Shown here one piece after another: positions 59,967-64,000 of a stretch of DNA of 64,000 nt. Position numbers and translations under genes: made by a program. How positions within the stretch are numbered: position 1 is the first letter of the stretch; each line of letters starts with the position of its first letter. The stretch is taken from contig NZ_SJEV01000001.1 in NCBI RefSeq assembly GCF_008642235.1, forward strand, positions 1,054,001-1,118,000, read 5' to 3'. This DNA comes from Planctomonas psychrotolerans. Lineage in GTDB: Bacteria > Actinomycetota > Actinomycetes > Actinomycetales > Microbacteriaceae. The notes beneath the pieces were generated by a model that did not search any database, was not told where the DNA came from, and saw only the letters and a list, made by a program, of their open reading frames with translations.

Positions 59967-62550
59967 CACCGCAAGCGTTCCCACCGTCGGTCGCCTCACT
60001 CTCGAGCGCCGCCGGGATCTCCCGCTCGTCGCCACGCCGACGCCGCGGCTCAGCTGGGCGACCGAGTGCGACGCGCGCGACTGGATCCAGGCCTCCGCCG
60101 AGATCGACATCGATGGGGAGGTGCACCGGCACGAGGGGTCGGAGTCGGTGTCCGTCGAATGGCCGTCGACGCCCCTGCGCCCGCGGGAGCGGCGCACCGT
60201 GCGCGTGCGTGTGCACGGCACCGACGGATCCACGTCGGACTGGAGCACGGAGGTCGAGGCCACCGCCGCGTTCCTCGCCGACGGCGAATGGCGAGCCGAC
60301 TTCGTGGGCCTCGACGCACCCGACCGGGAAGCGCAGCCCGTGCTGCTGCGCCGCGAGTTCACCCCGCGCGGACCGGTGGCCCGCGCCACCCTGTACGCCA
60401 CCGCCCAGGGCGCCTACCAGGTGCAGCTCAACGGCCGGGACGTGGATGACGAGGTGCTGAAGCCCGGCTGGACCGCGTACCAGTACCGCCTGCTGCACGA
60501 GACCACGGATGTCACCGCCCTGCTCGTACCGGGCCCGAACGCGATCGGCATCACCACCACGGGCGCCTGGTACACCGAGGAGTACGGCGCCGCTGGAGCC
60601 GGACAGCGGTTCTACGGCGACCAGCCCGCCGCCGCTGCGCAATTGCACCTCGACTACGCCGACGGATCGGCCGAGGTGCTGTGCACCGACGGGTCCTGGC
60701 GCGCGACCGGCGACTTCGCGATCACGGCGAGCGGCATCTATGCCGGTGAGGAGCACGACGCGCGTCGAGTTCGCGAGGGGTGGTCGACCGCCGGATTCGA
60801 CGACGCCGACTGGTCGCCCGTTCGCACCGCGGAGGGCACGGTGGTCCCGACCGCCGGCATCTCCGAACCGGTGCGACGCGTATCGGAACTCCCCGTCGAC
60901 CGGGTGCTGCGCACGCCGAGCGGCAAGACCGTGCTCGACTTCGGCCAGAACCTGGTCGGGCGACTTCGCATCCGCGTGACCGGCGACGCCGGGACGGTGA
61001 TCACCCTCCGGCACGCCGAGGTGCTCGAGCACGACGAATTGGGCACCCGGCCCCTCCGCTTCGCCGCGGCGACGGACCGCTACACCCTCGCCGGCGGCGG
61101 AAGCGAGACATGGGAACCGGAGTTCACCTTCCACGGCTTCCGCTACGCCGAGGTCGGCGGCTGGCCCGGCGAGCTCGATCCCGCCGACGTGACGGCGGTC
61201 GTGCTGTCGAGCGACATGAGGCGCACCGGGTGGTTCGACTGCTCGAACGCGCTCGTCACCCGACTGCACGAGAACGTGGTGTGGGGCATGCGGGGCAACT
61301 TCCTGTCGCTCCCCACCGACTGCCCCCAGCGCGACGAGCGCCTCGGCTGGACCGGCGACATCCAGGTGTTCGCGCCCACCGCGAGCTTCCTCTTCGACTG
61401 CGACGCCTTCCTCGCCTCCTGGCTCGCCGACCTCCGCCTCGAGCAGCAGGCGCGGGACGGCGTCGTGCCCTTCGTCGTGCCGAACTCCCTGCCCTTCCCC
61501 GTGGATGCGGCGGCGGCGTGGGGTGACGCCGCGACCATCGTGCCGTCGGTGCTCTTCGAGCGCTTCGGAGACCGACAGGTGCTGGCCGAATCGTACGAGA
61601 GCATGCGCGCGTGGGTCGACACGCTGCTCGGCATCGCGGGACCCCGGATGCTGTGGGAGGGCCAATTCCAGTTCGGCGACTGGCTCGACCCCGACGCACC
61701 CCCCGACCAGCCCGGCGCGGCGAAGACCGACAGCGAGCTGGTGGCGAGCGCCTACCTCTACCGGTCGACCTCCCTGTTGGCGGCCGCCGCGGGCGAGCTC
61801 GGCCGCGCCGACGACGCCGTCCGCTACGGCGACCTCGCCGAGGCCGTGCGCACCGCGTTCGTGCGCGAGTACGTGACCGAGGCGGGGCGGATGCTCTCCG
61901 ATGCGACCACCGCCTACGCCCTCGCGATCCGATTCGGCATCGTGACGGACGAGGAGCGGCTCACCACGATGGGCGATCGGCTCGCCTCCCTCGTGCGCGC
62001 GGCCGACTACACCATGACCACCGGCTTCGTCGGCACGCCGCTCATCCAGGGTGCGCTCGTGCAGACCGGGCACGCGGACGTCGCGGAACGACTGCTCACC
62101 CAGACCAGGATCCCGTCGTGGCTGTACGCCGTGACCATGGGCGCCACCACCATCTGGGAGCGCTGGGACAGCATGCTGGAGGACGGCAGCATCAACCCCG
62201 GCGAGATGACCTCGTTCAACCACTACGCGCTCGGCGCGATCGCCGACTGGTTGCACACCGACCTCGCCGGCCTCGCCCCTGCTGAACCCGGTTACCGTCG
62301 CCTGCGCATCCGCCCGCTCGTGCTCGACGGCTTCGACCACGCGACGGCGTCGCACGAGACCCCGTACGGGCTCGCCGAGTCCGGCTGGCGTCGCGACGGC
62401 GACTCCGTGGTGGTGACCGCCGTCGTTCCGCCCAACGCGCGGGCCGACGTGCATCTCCCCGGGTCCGTCGACGTTGTCGAAGTCGGCTCGGGTGCGCACT
62501 CCTGGACCGTGACCGTGCCGCCCGCCGTACAGGATGCGGTGGCCCGATGA
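59959..62550 (+). CDS. GH78 alpha-L-rhamnosidase
   Basis: An 863-residue cytoplasmic enzyme releasing terminal alpha-L-rhamnose from rhamnogalacturonan or flavonoid glycosides. It begins with the N-terminal fibronectin-like/Bac_rhamnosid_N region (LVATPTPRLSWATECDARDW, 1-110), then the QAYQVQLNGRDVDDEVLKPGWTAYQYRL-type beta domain. The (alpha/alpha)6 barrel has SLPTDCPQRDERLGWTGDIQVFAPTASF, which carries the catalytic acid Glu within RDERLGWTGD, and later GATTIWERWDSMLEDGSINPGEMTSFNHYALGAI with the second Glu. ATG at 59959. It is coupled to the next gene (ATGA). Confidence 0.94.
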   Translation: MTDTASVPTVGRLTLERRRDLPLVATPTPRLSWATECDARDWIQASAEIDIDGEVHRHEGSESVSVEWPSTPLRPRERRTVRVRVHGTDGSTSDWSTEVEATAAFLADGEWRADFVGLDAPDREAQPVLLRREFTPRGPVARATLYATAQGAYQVQLNGRDVDDEVLKPGWTAYQYRLLHETTDVTALLVPGPNAIGITTTGAWYTEEYGAAGAGQRFYGDQPAAAAQLHLDYADGSAEVLCTDGSWRATGDFAITASGIYAGEEHDARRVREGWSTAGFDDADWSPVRTAEGTVVPTAGISEPVRRVSELPVDRVLRTPSGKTVLDFGQNLVGRLRIRVTGDAGTVITLRHAEVLEHDELGTRPLRFAAATDRYTLAGGGSETWEPEFTFHGFRYAEVGGWPGELDPADVTAVVLSSDMRRTGWFDCSNALVTRLHENVVWGMRGNFLSLPTDCPQRDERLGWTGDIQVFAPTASFLFDCDAFLASWLADLRLEQQARDGVVPFVVPNSLPFPVDAAAAWGDAATIVPSVLFERFGDRQVLAESYESMRAWVDTLLGIAGPRMLWEGQFQFGDWLDPDAPPDQPGAAKTDSELVASAYLYRSTSLLAAAAGELGRADDAVRYGDLAEAVRTAFVREYVTEAGRMLSDATTAYALAIRFGIVTDEERLTTMGDRLASLVRAADYTMTTGFVGTPLIQGALVQTGHADVAERLLTQTRIPSWLYAVTMGATTIWERWDSMLEDGSINPGEMTSFNHYALGAIADWLHTDLAGLAPAEPGYRRLRIRPLVLDGFDHATASHETPYGLAESGWRRDGDSVVVTAVVPPNARADVHLPGSVDVVEVGSGAHSWTVTVPPAVQDAVAR

Positions 62551-63539
62551 GCGCGGAACGATCCTTCGGACGCGCGTTCTCCTGGGCGAGCCGCCAAGTC
62601 GATCGGGGCATTCTGCCCACCGCGGTGCTGGGCATCGCCACCTCCGCGGGGACCGTGGACGTGGTCGCCGCGGGGGCGAGCGGGGACCGCGTCGCCCGAC
62701 CCGATGACGCCTACCCGCTCTTCTCGATCACCAAGCCTCTCGTCGCCCTCACCGCGCTGCGCGCCGTGGAGAACGGCCTGCTGGCGCTCGACGCGCCGCT
62801 CACCGACGCCCTCCCGGAGTTCGGCGCGCAGCGCACCGACACCGTGCGCCTCCCTCACCTGCTGAGCCACACGTCGGGCATCACGGAGGTGCCGATGGAC
62901 ACCCCGCGCGGGCTCCGCCGCAGCATTCTCGAGGCCGGTGCCGACTTCGAGGCCGGCACGGTGTCGCGCTACTCCACCCTCGCCTTCGAGGGGGTCGCCG
63001 CTCTGGTCGAGCACGCGACCGGCGGCACCCTCGACGCCGAGCTCGCGGCGCTGGCTGCCGACGCCGGCATGCCGGGCCTCACCTTCGACGCGGACTGCGA
63101 CCCGCATCCGGTGTACGAGGCCGCTGAGCAGGGACTCGACTACGACGCGTTCGCCCGGCTCCGGCATCCGGGCGCCGGGCTGTTCGCGCGGGCCGAGGAC
63201 CTGCTGTCGCTCGGCTCCGCCCTGCTGCGCGACGATGGTGCGGTCGTGCATCCCAGCACCGCCGCGGCCATGCGGCGTCCGCTGACCGGCGGACTGCCGA
63301 AGCTCGAGCCGTACCCGGAGTCGCGCGGACAAGACTGGGGCCTCTCCTGGAATATTCGGCACTCCGCCCCTGGGCTCCTCGAGCGCGGCGTGTACGGGCA
63401 CGGCGGCTGGGCCGGCACCGAGTTCTGGATCTACCCTGAACTCGACGTGTGCTTCGCGTTCCTCACCAACCTGGCCAGTCCCGGCCACCACGGCTTCACC
63501 GCCGATCCGCTGTTCAACGCGGTCGCCTCCGGCCGTTGA
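62547..63539 (+). CDS. Beta-lactamase-fold serine hydrolase
   Basis: The 330-residue protein has the class C beta-lactamase/DD-peptidase fold. The SxxK motif is [13 protein letters not shown] (about residue 62), HLLSHTSGI and [14 protein letters not shown] stand where YxN normally lies (Asn replaced by Thr), and YGHGGWAG is the HxG motif. It lacks a signal peptide, which argues against a cell-wall or antibiotic role and for a cytoplasmic esterase. It could remove acetyl or other acyl groups from rhamnosylated substrates. It is coupled to GH78. Confidence 0.85.
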   Translation: MSAERSFGRAFSWASRQVDRGILPTAVLGIATSAGTVDVVAAGASGDRVARPDDAYPLFSITKPLVALTALRAVENGLLALDAPLTDALPEFGAQRTDTVRLPHLLSHTSGITEVPMDTPRGLRRSILEAGADFEAGTVSRYSTLAFEGVAALVEHATGGTLDAELAALAADAGMPGLTFDADCDPHPVYEAAEQGLDYDAFARLRHPGAGLFARAEDLLSLGSALLRDDGAVVHPSTAAAMRRPLTGGLPKLEPYPESRGQDWGLSWNIRHSAPGLLERGVYGHGGWAGTEFWIYPELDVCFAFLTNLASPGHHGFTADPLFNAVASGR

Positions 63540-63588
63540 TCGACCGCCATCCGGCCACCCGGCCATCCGCCCTGGAAAGGTAAGCACC

Positions 63589-64000
63589 ATGGTCACCCGA
63601 CGCATCCCCAACCCGCACGACCTCGCGCCGCTGATGAAGTTCAAGACGCCCACGCTGAACGCGAAGAAGCGGCGCCTCGAGGAGGCCCTGACGATCGAGG
63701 ACCTGCGGAAGATCGCGAAGCGCCGCACGCCGAAGGCGGCGTTCGACTACACGGACGGGTCGGCGGAGGCGGAGCTGTCGCTGCGCCGCGCGCGACAGGC
63801 GTTCCGCGACATCGAGTTCCACCCCGCGATCCTGCGCGACGTGTCGAAAGTGGACCTCAGCCGCACGGTGCTCGGCGGGCCCACCGCGCTGCCCTTCGGC
63901 ATCGCGCCCACCGGCTTCACCCGCATGATGCAGACCGAGGGGGAGATCGCGGGCGCCGGCGCCGCTGCCGCGGCGGGCATCCCGTTCAGCCTCTCCACCA
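63589..64000 (+). CDS. lldD: FMN-dependent alpha-hydroxy-acid dehydrogenase, L-lactate type (partial)
   Basis: The first 137 residues are present and the gene runs off the right edge. They read [57 protein letters not shown] then [61 protein letters not shown], the N-terminal half of the FMN-binding barrel of lactate dehydrogenase LldD/glycolate oxidases. ATG at 63589 follows GGAAAGG. It lies 49 bp after the rhamnose operon. It would oxidise the L-lactate produced by the lactaldehyde dehydrogenase to pyruvate. Confidence 0.9.
   Translation, partial: MVTRRIPNPHDLAPLMKFKTPTLNAKKRRLEEALTIEDLRKIAKRRTPKAAFDYTDGSAEAELSLRRARQAFRDIEFHPAILRDVSKVDLSRTVLGGPTALPFGIAPTGFTRMMQTEGEIAGAGAAAAAGIPFSLST

Noticed and set aside
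62547-63539. Secreted beta-lactamase conferring resistance
   Set aside because: There is no signal peptide, the YxN motif is altered, and the gene is coupled to rhamnosidase; a cytoplasmic esterase fits better.

Overview
The window reads as chromosomal DNA of a high-GC actinobacterium, most probably a member of the Microbacteriaceae. This is inferred from the strong G/C third-position bias, frequent GTG starts, several starts that look leaderless (a TANNNT -10 box 6-7 nt before the start codon), two serine tRNAs, and small protein families that I know mainly from that family. No rRNA, CRISPR array, phage module or complete insertion sequence was seen.

Layout. 1-9 kb is mostly housekeeping: the C-terminal end of a transposase-like protein (2-556), tRNA-Ser(GCT), an LCP cell-wall ligase, tRNA-Ser(TGA), a HAD phosphatase coupled to serS, a diacylglycerol-kinase-type lipid kinase, pheA and pgm. 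An unusual nested array of an inverted/tandem intergenic repeat fills 9.03-9.62 kb. After it come a secreted TIG/amidase-like lipoprotein and a GH1 beta-glucosidase.

From 12 kb on, the window is almost entirely plant-polysaccharide catabolism. 12.3-20.3 kb (minus strand) is a seven-gene arabinan operon: solute-binding lipoprotein, two permeases, GH43, a YesL-like membrane protein, a GH51 arabinofuranosidase and a GH43 lipoprotein. A LacI regulator (20.6-21.6 kb) lies upstream, and a promoter carrying two matching operators sits in front of the operon. 21.7-23.4 kb holds a small GNAT-like protein, more copies of the repeat, and a lipoate-protein ligase-like gene. 23.5-42.2 kb holds an Opp-type (peptide/oligosaccharide) ABC importer, two ROK regulators, two GH36 alpha-galactosidases, an HTH-less LacI-like sensor, a monoacylglycerol-lipase-like hydrolase and a GH2 beta-mannosidase. 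Together these suggest uptake and breakdown of galactomannan-type oligosaccharides. 42.5-47.6 kb is an ABC cassette (binding protein, ATPase, fused double permease) followed by a class III metallophosphoesterase that seems to lack a normal start codon; organophosphate or phosphonate uptake is the favoured guess.

47.6-64 kb is a rhamnose / rhamnoside locus. A LacI regulator sits between a sugar ABC operon (minus strand) and the catabolic genes (plus strand): rhamnose mutarotase, an SMP-30 lactonase, rhamnose isomerase, a bifunctional rhamnulose-1-phosphate aldolase / lactaldehyde dehydrogenase, rhamnulokinase, an NEADD-type nucleoside-hydrolase-like protein, a GH78 alpha-rhamnosidase, a beta-lactamase-fold serine hydrolase and the start of an L-lactate dehydrogenase-type flavoenzyme. 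Three sites of the form TGAAnCGn(T/G)(T/C)CA lie at the three promoters of this locus and probably define the regulon. Arabinan and rhamnose occur together in rhamnogalacturonan-I pectin, so the arabinan and rhamnose regions may act together; an arabinan-type operator half upstream of the rhamnose transporter promoter supports this weakly.
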